From Alphaproteobacteria bacterium (GTDB lineage: Bacteria > Pseudomonadota > Alphaproteobacteria > Sphingomonadales > Emcibacteraceae), in NCBI GenBank assembly GCA_002401545.1, contig NVTJ01000006.1:3342-22111 (forward strand): a stretch of DNA of 18,770 nt. Reading direction: 5' to 3'. Numbering within the stretch: position 1 is the first letter of the stretch; each line of letters starts with the position of its first letter. Positions 1-7,404 of this stretch are shown in pieces. Position numbers and translations under genes: made by a program. The notes beneath the pieces were generated by a model. It was not told the origin of the DNA. It searched no databases and saw only the letters and a program-made list of their open reading frames with translations.

Positions 1-49
1 GCAAAGCGTCCGCACGCCTGAAATATTGCAGAACCTCTTGCCTGTTCAT
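1..49 (-). CDS. pyrE: Orotate phosphoribosyltransferase, N-terminal fragment (window edge)
   Basis: Only the first 16 codons are inside the window. Reading leftwards from 49 they give MNRQEVLQYFRRADAL, which resembles the usual start of alphaproteobacterial PyrE (M-x-R-E-E-V/I-L-x-x-F-R-x-A-x-A-L). PyrE joins orotate to PRPP to make OMP in pyrimidine synthesis. Three ATG codons stand in a row (55, 52, 49), and the first overlaps the rsh stop codon as TGATG. The AGGTG at about 61-57 is best spaced for the third ATG, so 49 is chosen. The rsh-pyrE order is common in Alphaproteobacteria and supports the call. The evidence is a short match plus context, so it is moderate. Confidence 0.6.
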   Translation of the reverse strand, partial: MNRQEVLQYFRRADAL

Positions 50-54
50 CATCA

Positions 55-2193
55 TCACCTGAAATCCCGTTCAACTGAACTGACCCTCTCGCTCACGCGT
101 AAAGCCGTTATAATACTGGTGAGATGTTTAACATCTCTGACTTCAATATCAAGAGTTATCCTGAACAATTCCGGTGTGCGCTCAATAAATTTTATATTGC
201 TGATATTTCCCTTTTCCTGGGCAACCACATTCAGCACAGCCGCCAGTGCGCCCGGCAGATGTTCCAGCAGTAACAGCACCCGGCTGACAAAAATCGAATT
301 TTCATCGCCTGAGGCAAGCCATGAAAGATCCAGCCACGACTCCGGGGTGTCGCTGTATACGTCCAGAGCTTCACAATCAATGGTATGAACCATAATGCCC
401 TTGCCAGTGGTGACAATGCCCACAATCCGGTCACCCATGATCGGATGGCAGCAATCGGACATGTGAACCGCAAGGCCGGGAGTGAGGCCCCTGATGGGGA
501 TTGAATGGTCCCCGCCCTTGCCCTCACCAATCATTTTTGCCGGAGTCAGGGGATGATGATTATTCAACTTGATGCCGGGATATATTGTTTCCAGAACCTT
601 GCGGTCCGGCAATTCCCCCTTGCCAACAAGTTCATAGATTTCATCAATGGACTGAAACTGCAGTTTTTTTGCGCAAAGCCTCAGCGCCTTGTCATTAAGA
701 TCCCGTTCCTCCAGCGCAAAAGCCCGGTTCAACAATGTTTTGCCCAAGGCCTGATATTCATCTTTCCTCTTATGGCTGATAAAACGCCGGATGGCTGCCT
801 TTGCCTTGCCTGTGATCACAAAACCTAACCAGTTGGGAGAGGGCTGTTGCGCCGTTGAGCGCAGAATTTCGATCTGATCGCCGTTAACCAGCCGGGTCCG
901 CAGTTGAACCGGATTACCGTTCACCTTGCCGCCGACACAGCTGTCGCCCACATCCGTATGCACCGCATAGGCAAAATCAACCACCGTCGAGCCCAGCGGC
1001 AGGTTGACCAGCTTGCCCTTTGGGGTGAAACAGAATACCTGATTTTGATACATGGCAAGTTTGGTATGCTCCAGAAACTCGTCCGGGCTTTCGGCATGTT
1101 CCATAATTTCCAGCAGGTCTTTGAGCCATTTATACTGCACCCCCTCCTTATCAGAAGAATGCTGTTTATAGAGCCAGTGGGCCGCGACCCCCTGTTCGGC
1201 GATGGCATCCATTTCCGATGACCTGATCTGAATCTCGATACGCTTTTTCTGTGGCCCCAGCACCGCCGTATGAATAGAGCGGTAACCGTTGGGTTTTGGC
1301 ATGGACACATAATCCTTGATCAATCCCGGAATGGCCTGCCATTTGCCATGCACAACCCCCAGCGCCCGGTAGCAGGTTTCCGCATCATCAACGATTATCC
1401 TAAACGCGATGATGTCCGCCTGATCATCCAGACTCACATGGCGGTACGTCATTTTTCGCCAGATGGAGTAAAGCTTTTTTTCACGCCCGAGAACCTCGGC
1501 CTCTATCCCGGCTTCTTTTAGCAACCGTTCAAGCTCCGATATAACCCGGTCCTTGATGTCTTCGGTGCCTGCGTGAATCAGGTTCATCCGTTTCAGGATG
1601 GATTCATAGGCCTCAGGATAAACATGGGGAAAGGCCAGAGCTTCCAGTTCCTCCTTGACTTCCTGCATCCCGATACGTTCGGCGAGGGGGGCATATATAT
1701 CCAGCGTCTCACGGGCAATGCGCAGGCGCTTTTCCGGCTTTTTAATATGACTGAGGGTCCGCATGTTATGGAGCCTGTCCGCCAGCTTCACCAGCAACAC
1801 CCGGATGTCATGGGACATGGCCAGCAGAAACTTGCGGAAATTCTCCGCCTGCTTGGCGCTTTCTGATGAATAGGTGATCTCTGACATCTTGGTGACACCA
1901 TCGACCATTCTGGCAATATTATCGCCAAATAATTCCTCAATCTGCTCATGGGTGGCAATGGTATCTTCAATGGTGTCATGCAAGAGGGCGGTGACAATGG
2001 TATCGCAGTCCATCTTCATATCGGTCAGGATACCGGCCACCTCCAACGGGTGGGAAAAATACGGATCACCACTGGCGCGCGTTTGCTGCCCATGCACTTT
2101 CATTGAAAACACATAGGCCCGGTTCAACAGATTTTCATTGGTATCGGGGTCATATTCCCTGACCCGTTCCACTAATTCATATTGCCTGATCAC
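55..2193 (-). CDS. rsh: Bifunctional (p)ppGpp synthetase/hydrolase (RelA/SpoT homologue)
   Basis: This 712-residue cytoplasmic enzyme makes and degrades the stringent-response alarmone (p)ppGpp. The HD hydrolase domain comes first (residues about 25-150) with HDTIED at 72-77 and LADRLHN ending at Asn143. The synthetase domain follows (about 200-340) with REKK at 237-240 (the RxK form typical of bifunctional enzymes), DIIAFRIIV near 260 and YRSIH at 304-308. A TGS domain occupies about 387-448 and a C-terminal ACT domain starts near 635. All key hydrolase and synthetase motifs are present, so both activities look intact. The start is GTG at 2193 (M/V-IRQYELVERV matches family N-termini), and its ribosome-binding site is weak. 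Upstream, rpoZ ends in a terminator, and a TATAAT on the minus strand at 2241-2236 may give rsh its own promoter. pyrE follows with an overlapping stop/start. Confidence 0.95.
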   Translation of the reverse strand: MIRQYELVERVREYDPDTNENLLNRAYVFSMKVHGQQTRASGDPYFSHPLEVAGILTDMKMDCDTIVTALLHDTIEDTIATHEQIEELFGDNIARMVDGVTKMSEITYSSESAKQAENFRKFLLAMSHDIRVLLVKLADRLHNMRTLSHIKKPEKRLRIARETLDIYAPLAERIGMQEVKEELEALAFPHVYPEAYESILKRMNLIHAGTEDIKDRVISELERLLKEAGIEAEVLGREKKLYSIWRKMTYRHVSLDDQADIIAFRIIVDDAETCYRALGVVHGKWQAIPGLIKDYVSMPKPNGYRSIHTAVLGPQKKRIEIQIRSSEMDAIAEQGVAAHWLYKQHSSDKEGVQYKWLKDLLEIMEHAESPDEFLEHTKLAMYQNQVFCFTPKGKLVNLPLGSTVVDFAYAVHTDVGDSCVGGKVNGNPVQLRTRLVNGDQIEILRSTAQQPSPNWLGFVITGKAKAAIRRFISHKRKDEYQALGKTLLNRAFALEERDLNDKALRLCAKKLQFQSIDEIYELVGKGELPDRKVLETIYPGIKLNNHHPLTPAKMIGEGKGGDHSIPIRGLTPGLAVHMSDCCHPIMGDRIVGIVTTGKGIMVHTIDCEALDVYSDTPESWLDLSWLASGDENSIFVSRVLLLLEHLPGALAAVLNVVAQEKGNISNIKFIERTPELFRITLDIEVRDVKHLTSIITALRVSERVSSVERDFR

Positions 2194-2258
2194 CGCATGG
2201 CATCCACTTCACAAGAAGAAAATAATTTTCCCTTCATTATATATAACCAGAATAGGGT

Positions 2259-2294
2259 AAAAAAAAAGACCTGCAATGAATTTCAATGCAGGTC
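2259..2294 (-). terminator. Rho-independent terminator after rpoZ
   Basis: The arms GACCTGCA (2268-2275) and TGCAGGTC (2287-2294) are perfectly complementary around an 11-base loop that can pair further (TGAA/TTCA). On the minus strand the stem is followed at once by nine T residues (A run at 2259-2267). It lies 26 bp beyond the rpoZ stop and before rsh, so it should separate or attenuate transcription between the two genes. Confidence 0.85.
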
Positions 2295-2320
2295 CGCTAT
2301 TCCATAAGATAAAAAAATGT

Positions 2321-2722
2321 TTATTTCTTTTCACCGGCTTCCGGTCCCTGCTCGGCTATTTTGCTAAACATGGCCTCTGCTTTCATCTCGGCAGATATCT
2401 TGGCCAGACTTTCCGTCGTTACTGCCTGTTGATTTTCTTCCAGCTTCTTGCCGGCCAGCAACAATGAAATATCATCCTCTTCCGGCTCATCAACTTCCAC
2501 ATTTTTCTGTAATCCATGAATGAGCGATTCATACATATCATCAGCAGTAATTTTCTCCCCCGCCAGTTCCCGAAGGGCAATCACAGGGTTTTTATCATTA
2601 TCCCGTTCCACCAAAATCGGGGCGCCGGAAGCAATCTGCCGCGCCCTTTGGGCCGCCAGTAAAACCAGTTCAAACCGGTTGGGGACTACATCAACGCAAT
2701 CTTCAACGGTAACACGTGCCAT
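2321..2722 (-). CDS. rpoZ: DNA-directed RNA polymerase omega subunit
   Basis: The 133-residue protein begins MARVTVEDCVDVVPNRFELV, the conserved omega N-terminus, followed by LLAAQRARQIASG and the NPVIALRELA segment. Omega helps assemble RNA polymerase and in many bacteria forms part of a ppGpp-binding site, which fits its place upstream of rsh. The C-terminal half is acidic then Lys/Glu-rich, as in alphaproteobacterial homologues. The reading frame is open to 2824, but the conserved protein starts at the ATG at 2722. A GGAG lies 10 bases upstream, and the predicted promoter (2781-2809) lies inside the longer frame, which argues against the upstream start. ATG at 2731 is also in frame, but its Shine-Dalgarno is only one base away. 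Confidence 0.95.
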   Translation of the reverse strand: MARVTVEDCVDVVPNRFELVLLAAQRARQIASGAPILVERDNDKNPVIALRELAGEKITADDMYESLIHGLQKNVEVDEPEEDDISLLLAGKKLEENQQAVTTESLAKISAEMKAEAMFSKIAEQGPEAGEKK

Positions 2723-2780
2723 GCTGTTCATTCTCCAATAAAGACAGGGTCCGCCAAAGCAGACATCATTCCAAAAGCGG

Positions 2781-2809
2781 CTTATACAACTGAAACTCAG
2801 GTCTGTAAA
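2781..2809 (-). promoter_or_regulatory. Sigma70-like promoter for rpoZ
   Basis: On the minus strand the sequence reads TTTACA (2809-2804), a 17-base spacer, then TATAAG (2786-2781). Each hexamer matches five of six consensus positions. Transcription would begin near 2774, about 50 bases before the rpoZ ATG at 2722. The site lies just after the folK stop codon (2830), so rpoZ can be transcribed independently of folK. Confidence 0.6.
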
Positions 2810-2829
2810 GACTGATATTATCACAATAT

Positions 2830-3348
2830 TCAGTCTAATGGCCGAATTAGTCCCTGTTCTGTTTTATTTTCCACTTCATGTATTAACTCCCCTGCTGTTT
2901 TATCCAACACCGGATGCTTCCAGTCAGGGCAAATATCCCTCAGAGGGTACAGAACAAATAATCTTTCATGCAGGCGGGGATGCGGGATGATAATGGGCCC
3001 TGCTGGCCACAGAGCGGCTGAAGGCAATATCTGCTTCTCATAACCAATAATATCCAGATCAATGATCCGGGCTTCCCATTTTATCCTCCGTTCACGACCG
3101 AGATTCGCTTCTATTTCATGGAGTTTATGTAATAAACTTTCTGCGGAAAGCTCTGTTTCCACAGCCACAACAGCATTAACAAACCACGGCTGATCCGATT
3201 TAGGAACCGGCTCAGACTCGTAAAAACGCGACAGTTTCTTAACGGCAATACCACAATCCGCCATTTCTTTGAGGGCCGCCACCAGCACCTCGCGCGGATT
3301 GCTGAATTCCGCACCACACAAATTACTGCCCAGTCCTATAAGGATCAC
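2830..3348 (-). CDS. folK: 2-amino-4-hydroxy-6-hydroxymethyldihydropteridine diphosphokinase (HPPK)
   Basis: FolK transfers pyrophosphate from ATP to 6-hydroxymethyl-7,8-dihydropterin in folate synthesis. The protein shows the N-terminal VILIGLGSNL, the central YESEPVPKSDQPWFVNAVVA, the family signature region KWEARIIDLDII and IIPHPRLHERLFVLYPL. The signature has Glu where the textbook pattern has Gly/Ala, but the ARxxDLDII core is kept. The frame can be opened at ATG 3372. I prefer GTG at 3348 because AGGGGA lies six bases before it and the homologous region begins exactly there, giving 172 residues. The gene is divergent from the NYN-domain gene and heads the folK-rpoZ-rsh series. Confidence 0.93.
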   Translation of the reverse strand: MILIGLGSNLCGAEFSNPREVLVAALKEMADCGIAVKKLSRFYESEPVPKSDQPWFVNAVVAVETELSAESLLHKLHEIEANLGRERRIKWEARIIDLDIIGYEKQILPSAALWPAGPIIIPHPRLHERLFVLYPLRDICPDWKHPVLDKTAGELIHEVENKTEQGLIRPLD

Positions 3349-3393
3349 ATTATTTCCCCTGCAAACCACCATATATCCAAAAATATCAAGATA

Positions 3394-3402
3394 TGTTATA
3401 AT
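3394..3402 (+). promoter_or_regulatory. Extended -10 promoter element for the NYN-domain gene
   Basis: TGTTATAAT is a perfect extended -10 element (TGnTATAAT). The hexamer 17 bases upstream (3374-3379, TATCCA) is a poor -35, which is common for extended -10 promoters. Transcription would start near 3409, about 29 bases before the ATG at 3438. It lies in the divergent folK/NYN intergenic stretch. Confidence 0.5.
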
Positions 3403-3437
3403 GCTCGTATACTTAACTTATTTTTTTCAGGATTCAC

Positions 3438-4022
3438 ATGATGTATTTTCACCCCAATGAAAAACTTGCCCTGTTTATTGATGGTTCCAACCTGTTTGCC
3501 ACCGCAAAATCCCTGAATTTCGATATTGATTACAAACGTTTGAGGAGTTTTTTCGCCGAGAAAGGTATTTTGCTGCGGGCCAATTATTACACCGCCCTGC
3601 TGGAAGATCAGGAATATTCACCGTTGCGCCCGCTGGTGGACTGGCTGGATTATAATGGCTACACATTGATTACCAAACCGACCAAGGAATTCACCGACAG
3701 CAAGGGGGAAAAGAAAATCAAGGGCAATATGGATATGGAACTGGCCATAGATATGATGGGCATGGCCGAACATGTGGATCATATGGTGCTGTTTTCCGGT
3801 GATGGTGATTTTCGGCGTCTGGTCGAAGCGGTACAACGCAAAGGGGTCCGGGTCACGGTCATCAGCAGCACAAAAACATCCCCCCCCATGATCGCCGACG
3901 AACTGAGGCGCCAGGCCGACAATTTTATTGAATTATCTGATATGCATGAGCAGTTTGGCCGCCCCGCCAGCGCCAACCATCATCACGATGGCCATCATTC
4001 CCACGAACCGTCCTCTAACTAG
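3438..4022 (+). CDS. LabA-like NYN (PIN-fold) domain protein, putative RNase
   Basis: The 194-residue protein has the NYN/DUF88 pattern: LALFIDGSNLF (Asp15, Asn18), KGNMDMELAIDMM (Asp99, Asp105) and VLFSGDGDFRRLVEAVQRKG (Asp122, Asp124), then VRVTVIS. These acidic residues would form a metal-dependent nuclease site in the PIN-like fold. The target RNA is unknown. There is no signal peptide or membrane segment. The tail (about 176-194) is rich in His (HHHDGHHSHE at 181-190), which could bind metal or be a disordered extension. The start is the first of two ATGs, with AGGA just upstream. The stop is five bases before the uracil-DNA glycosylase gene, so the two are likely co-transcribed, a pairing known next to folK-rpoZ-rsh in Alphaproteobacteria. 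Confidence 0.88.
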   Translation: MMYFHPNEKLALFIDGSNLFATAKSLNFDIDYKRLRSFFAEKGILLRANYYTALLEDQEYSPLRPLVDWLDYNGYTLITKPTKEFTDSKGEKKIKGNMDMELAIDMMGMAEHVDHMVLFSGDGDFRRLVEAVQRKGVRVTVISSTKTSPPMIADELRRQADNFIELSDMHEQFGRPASANHHHDGHHSHEPSSN

Positions 4023-4027
4023 AAAAG

Positions 4028-4729
4028 ATGAATATGACCCCCGTTAAAGCCGTCTTTATGGCGGGCGATGCACAGCAGAACTGCACCCTTTGTCCACGAC
4101 TGGTAGCTTTTCGCAAGGAAAATAAACAAAAATACCCGAATTTTTATAATGGGCCGGTCCCTTCATTCGGGGATCCTGATCATGAACTTTTGATTGTGGG
4201 TCTGGCCCCGGGCCTGAAAGGGGCCAACCAGACCGCCCGGCCCTTTACCGGGGATTATGCCGGGGACCTGCTTTATGGCACCCTGGAAAAATTTGGATAT
4301 ACCAAAGGCGCTTACCGCGCCGTGGCCAGTGACGGCCTTGGTCTGAGCAATGTTCTGATTACCAATGCGGTGCGCTGTGTGCCGCCGCAAAATAAAACCA
4401 TCGCCGAGGAAGATAATAACTGCCGGCCTTTCCTGATCAACCAGATCAAAAGCTCCCCACGCCTTAAAATCATACTGGCCCTTGGCGGTGTGGCCCACAG
4501 GTCCATACTTACCACCTTCGACAAGAAAAAATCCGCGTTCAAATTTGGCCATAATGCCCTTCATGACCTGGGCAATGACCTGGGCAATGACCTGGGCAAT
4601 GAAATGGGCCGGGACATCACCCTGATCGATAGCTATCACTGTTCCCGTTACAATACCAATACCGGGAGGCTGACCACAGAAATGTTCGAGGATGTTTTTC
4701 ACCGGATAGAGGCATTTCTTAAAAAATGA
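4028..4729 (+). CDS. Uracil-DNA glycosylase superfamily protein, family 5 (UDGb)-like
   Basis: The enzyme would remove uracil or other deaminated bases from DNA to start base-excision repair. The 233 residues include CTLCPRLVAFR (Cys19, Cys22), GLAPGLKGANQTARPFTGD (58-76), ITNAVRCVPPQNK (Cys117), NNCRPF (Cys132) and SYHCSRYNTNTGRLT (207-220). The four cysteines fit the [4Fe-4S] ligands of the family 4/5 enzymes. The GLAPGxxGANxTxRPFTGD and HxSxxNxxTGRLT motifs fit family 5. The start is ATG 4028 (4034 is possible), and the Shine-Dalgarno is weak. It lies five bases after the NYN gene. Between the conserved core and the last motif sits an in-frame tandem repeat (see 4565-4609). Confidence 0.88.
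   Translation: MNMTPVKAVFMAGDAQQNCTLCPRLVAFRKENKQKYPNFYNGPVPSFGDPDHELLIVGLAPGLKGANQTARPFTGDYAGDLLYGTLEKFGYTKGAYRAVASDGLGLSNVLITNAVRCVPPQNKTIAEEDNNCRPFLINQIKSSPRLKIILALGGVAHRSILTTFDKKKSAFKFGHNALHDLGNDLGNDLGNEMGRDITLIDSYHCSRYNTNTGRLTTEMFEDVFHRIEAFLKK
4565..4609 (+). repeat. 12-bp in-frame tandem repeat inside the UDG gene
   Basis: GACCTGGGCAAT occurs three times in perfect succession (4565-4576, 4577-4588, 4589-4600), followed by a decayed partial copy GAAATGGGC. It encodes Asp-Leu-Gly-Asn repeats at residues 180-191 and then Glu-Met-Gly. Because the unit is 12 bp, gain or loss of copies keeps the reading frame. Confidence 0.9.
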
Positions 4730-4805
4730 ATACCAAAAATGTGAAATGACAATCACCCCCAAATTATGATACTGTTGGTCCATATTCTATTTGAAGGAAA
4801 AATTC

Positions 4806-5708
4806 ATGTTACGTTTTATCACTTTATGCCTGTCCCTGTTCCTTGGCCTGACGGTGCTATCATATGGCCAGAACAAGTATGACAAGGTGGAAATCAAGAC
4901 CATTCCCGTTGGCGATGGCATTTACATGCTTCAGGGGGCCGGCGGCAATATCGGCATCTCCACTGGCGAAGACGGCGTTTTGATGATTGATGACCAGTTC
5001 AGCCCGCTTACCCAAAAAATTCTTGATGCCATTGCAAAAATTTCCGATAAACCGGTTAAATTTCTCATCAACACCCATTGGCATGGTGACCATACCGGGG
5101 GCAATGAAAATCTTGGCAAAATGGGGGTGGTCATCGTCGCCCATGACAATGTCTATCGCAGAATGAGCAAGGATCAGGTCATCAAGGCCTTTAATATGAA
5201 GTCTCCGCCAGCTCCCAAGGCTGCCCTGCCGGTGATTACTTTCAATGACCAGGTGAACTTTCACTTCAACGCCATGGAAATTCATGTCCATCATATCAAA
5301 AATGCCCATACGGACGGCGACAGCATCCTGATCTTCAAGGATAGAAATATTATCCACACGGGAGATATTTTCTTTAACGGCTTTTATCCCTTTATCGACA
5401 GCAGAACCGGCGGTTCCATCTATGGTATGATTAAGGCCACCGCTATAATTCTGAAGCATAGCGATGACAAGACAAAGATCATTCCGGGACACGGGCCACT
5501 GGCGAACAAACAGGATTTACAAAATTTTCACGATATGCTGGTTCAGGTCGTGGAGGCTGTGACACCACTGGCTCAAAAAGGTCTCTCTCTGGAAGAAGCG
5601 ACAAAACAGGACCCGTTAAAAGACCTGAACGCAAAATGGGGCGGCGGATTTTTCAGTCCTGAAAAGTTTCTGGGCACCATTTATCAGACAATTCTGGACC
5701 ATAAATAA
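4806..5708 (+). CDS. Exported metallo-beta-lactamase-fold hydrolase
   Basis: The 300-residue protein has an N-terminal signal peptide (MLRFITLCLSLFLGLTVLSYG, likely cleaved near residue 21-22), so it should act outside the cytoplasm. The metal site is complete: NTHWHGDHTGG gives His91, His93, Asp95, His96; NAHTDGDS gives His168; HTGD gives Asp187; PGHGP gives His229. Seven ligands of this type fit a two-zinc site. The family hydrolyses esters, thioesters, lactams or phosphoesters, and the sequence alone does not say which. I do not call it a resistance enzyme. An upstream TTG (4791) would extend the frame by five residues, but those codons hold the Shine-Dalgarno GAAGGA, so ATG 4806 is the start. 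A possible promoter is ATGACA (4746-4751) with GATACT (4768-4773), spacing 16. Confidence 0.88.
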   Translation: MLRFITLCLSLFLGLTVLSYGQNKYDKVEIKTIPVGDGIYMLQGAGGNIGISTGEDGVLMIDDQFSPLTQKILDAIAKISDKPVKFLINTHWHGDHTGGNENLGKMGVVIVAHDNVYRRMSKDQVIKAFNMKSPPAPKAALPVITFNDQVNFHFNAMEIHVHHIKNAHTDGDSILIFKDRNIIHTGDIFFNGFYPFIDSRTGGSIYGMIKATAIILKHSDDKTKIIPGHGPLANKQDLQNFHDMLVQVVEAVTPLAQKGLSLEEATKQDPLKDLNAKWGGGFFSPEKFLGTIYQTILDHK

Positions 5709-5804
5709 GGTAATCATCCGTTCATGCATCATTCAGGAAAGGAAGAGTATAGTGGTCTCAGAAGCTGGATAAGGCTACGTGAATAAACCATAAGGAACGG
5801 AATA

Positions 5805-6347
5805 ATGCGTAAATTTTGTCAGAATATGAAAACCGCCGTATTTACCTTGGGAATAGCCCTTTTCGGACTGGCACCTGCCGCACAGGCAATGTCAGAATAT
5901 GGGTATAATAATCACCGTTACAGTAATTATGGTAACAGCCACAACTATGGACGGCATAATAACCGATATAACTATAACAAATACAGATACAATAGTTATC
6001 GCTATAGTGGTGGTTATCGTGGTTCCCGCCATCACAACGGTGGCCATGGCAGTGCCGTGGCTCTGGGTGTATTAACCGGCGGACTGTTGTTTTATGCCCT
6101 GACCGCCAATCAGAGAAACAATAATTACAACCGGACTGTATATGTCCAGCAGCAGCCTGTCTATGCGCAACCTGTGCAACAGCAAGTGGCTCAACCGCAA
6201 AATCAGGGCACTTCATGTCTGCAGATACGGGAATATCAAACCACAATTACCGTCGGCGGTCAGTCTGTCCCGGCTTACGGTCAATCCTGCCTGCAACCCG
6301 ATGGTTCCTGGAAACTGGGCCCGGCCATACCGGAACCGGGTTATTAA
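5805..6347 (+). CDS. Exported Asn/Tyr-rich protein with a C-terminal surface-antigen-like motif
   Basis: The 180-residue protein has a signal peptide ending APAAQA (likely cleavage after residue 28). A low-complexity stretch rich in Asn, Tyr, Arg, His and Ser follows (about 31-75). Next comes a Gly/Ala hydrophobic segment (about 82-103, HGSAVALGVLTGGLLFYALT) that could be a membrane or glycine-zipper helix, then a Gln/Pro linker. The C-terminal module is CLQIREYQTTITVGGQSV ... GQSCLQPDGSW. That module (C-x-x-REYQ-T-x-T-x-x-G ... C-x-QPDGSW) resembles the end of the rickettsial 17-kDa surface antigen family and many alphaproteobacterial envelope proteins. Its two Cys could form a disulfide. 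Role unknown; an envelope or surface location is inferred. AAGGAA upstream supports ATG 5805. It appears to be the last gene before a strong terminator. Confidence 0.8.
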   Translation: MRKFCQNMKTAVFTLGIALFGLAPAAQAMSEYGYNNHRYSNYGNSHNYGRHNNRYNYNKYRYNSYRYSGGYRGSRHHNGGHGSAVALGVLTGGLLFYALTANQRNNNYNRTVYVQQQPVYAQPVQQQVAQPQNQGTSCLQIREYQTTITVGGQSVPAYGQSCLQPDGSWKLGPAIPEPGY

Positions 6348-6371
6348 GACCAATTCATTTATTCAATGACC

Positions 6372-6408
6372 AAACCCCCGAATTGATTGCCGAACTTCGG
6401 GGGTTTTT
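6372..6408 (+). terminator. Rho-independent terminator after the Asn/Tyr-rich gene
   Basis: The arms AAACCCCCGAA (6372-6382) and TTCGGGGGTTT (6396-6406) are perfectly complementary around a 13-base loop. The right arm runs into a T tract (6404-6408, then CTTTT). It lies 24 bases beyond the stop at 6347 and ends transcription before the CDF transporter gene. Confidence 0.92.
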
Positions 6409-6470
6409 CTTTTGCCTCAAACCCGCTATATATTGGCTGTAAATAATAGTAAAAAATTTCAGGGTTTCTC

Positions 6471-7385
6471 ATGTCCTCTCATTCCTCAAAAAAAGTTATA
6501 TATGCGGCACTGATCGGCAATTTCCTGATTGCCATCACCAAATCCGCCGCCGCGGCCTATACCAATTCGTCCGCCATGATGTCGGAAGCCATCCACAGTA
6601 TTGTGGACTGCGGCAATCAGGGTTTGCTGCTCTATGGCATTAAAAAGGCCGGAAAACCAGCCGACAAGGCCCATCCCTTCGGCTATGGCATGGAACTGTA
6701 TTTCTGGACCTTTGTGGTCGCCATCCTGATTTTTGCGGTCGGTGCCGGTGTCTCACTCTATGAAGGCATCACAAAGATTATCACCCCCCATCCGGTGACA
6801 GATATGCATATCAATTATATCGTGCTTGGGGTTGCTGTCATCTTCGAAGGCGGGGCATGGCTGATTGCCTATAAGGAATTCAAAGCCAGCCAAAGTGAGC
6901 CAAGCCTGATCAAGTCGGTCCTGAAAAGCAAAGATCCGACCATCTTCACAGTGCTGTTTGAAGACACCGCCGCCCTGCTCGGCCTTCTGGCGGCTCTCAT
7001 CGGGCTTTTCCTCGGCGAACTTCTGGATATTCCGGAGATGGACGGTGTGGCGTCAATTGTCATCGGCCTGATTCTGGCCAGTACGGCAATCCTCTTGGCC
7101 TATGAAACAAAAGGCCTGCTTATCGGTGAAGCCGCCAGTGATGCTGTGATCAGGACGGTGGAAGAAATTATCAGCACCAGACCAGAAATAACCGCTATCA
7201 ATGAAATCCTGACCATGCATATGGGGCCACAGGATGTGCTGCTGAACCTGTCACTGGATTTCAAAGACAGTATTTCCGCCGCCGAGGTTGAAAAGGCCGT
7301 AACAGAAATGGAAAAAAAAATCAAAAGCCGTCTGCCCGAAATCAAACGGATATTCATCGAAGCACAGAGCAGCCAAATATTCTAA
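6471..7385 (+). CDS. Cation diffusion facilitator (ZnT9-like) transporter
   Basis: This 304-residue inner-membrane protein belongs to the CDF family of proton-coupled divalent-cation exporters. It has several hydrophobic helices (first near 8-30, then about 79-100, 112-130, 166-182, 193-213) and a soluble C-terminal domain (about 218-304). TM2 carries SEAIHSIVDCGNQ (His42, Asp46), followed by HPFGYGMELYFW. TM5 carries FEDTAALLG (Glu164, Asp165), as in the SLC30A9/ZnT9-like branch, instead of the D/HxxxD pair of classic zinc exporters. The transported ion is therefore uncertain. The start ATG follows CAGGGTTTCTC. It lies after a terminator, so it has its own promoter, and it converges on pseI with a 19-bp gap. 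Confidence 0.92.
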   Translation: MSSHSSKKVIYAALIGNFLIAITKSAAAAYTNSSAMMSEAIHSIVDCGNQGLLLYGIKKAGKPADKAHPFGYGMELYFWTFVVAILIFAVGAGVSLYEGITKIITPHPVTDMHINYIVLGVAVIFEGGAWLIAYKEFKASQSEPSLIKSVLKSKDPTIFTVLFEDTAALLGLLAALIGLFLGELLDIPEMDGVASIVIGLILASTAILLAYETKGLLIGEAASDAVIRTVEEIISTRPEITAINEILTMHMGPQDVLLNLSLDFKDSISAAEVEKAVTEMEKKIKSRLPEIKRIFIEAQSSQIF

Positions 7386-7404
7386 ACAAAGCCCTCAGGG
7401 GTAT

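Noticed and set aside
4163..4783. 206-codon minus-strand frame over the UDG gene, including the repeat
   Set aside because: The plus-strand gene has all family motifs. The antisense product repeats VIAQ only because of the 12-bp repeat and shows no recognisable domain.
4860..5492. 210-codon minus-strand frame over the MBL-fold gene
   Set aside because: Shadow of the conserved plus-strand coding sequence; no good ribosome-binding site or domain.
4806..5708. Calling the MBL-fold protein an antibiotic-resistance beta-lactamase
   Set aside because: The motif is shared by many hydrolases, and nothing in the sequence or neighbours singles out lactam substrates.
7386..7404. Bidirectional terminator between the CDF gene and pseI
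   Set aside because: Only a very short CCCT/GGGG pairing with no T tract is visible.
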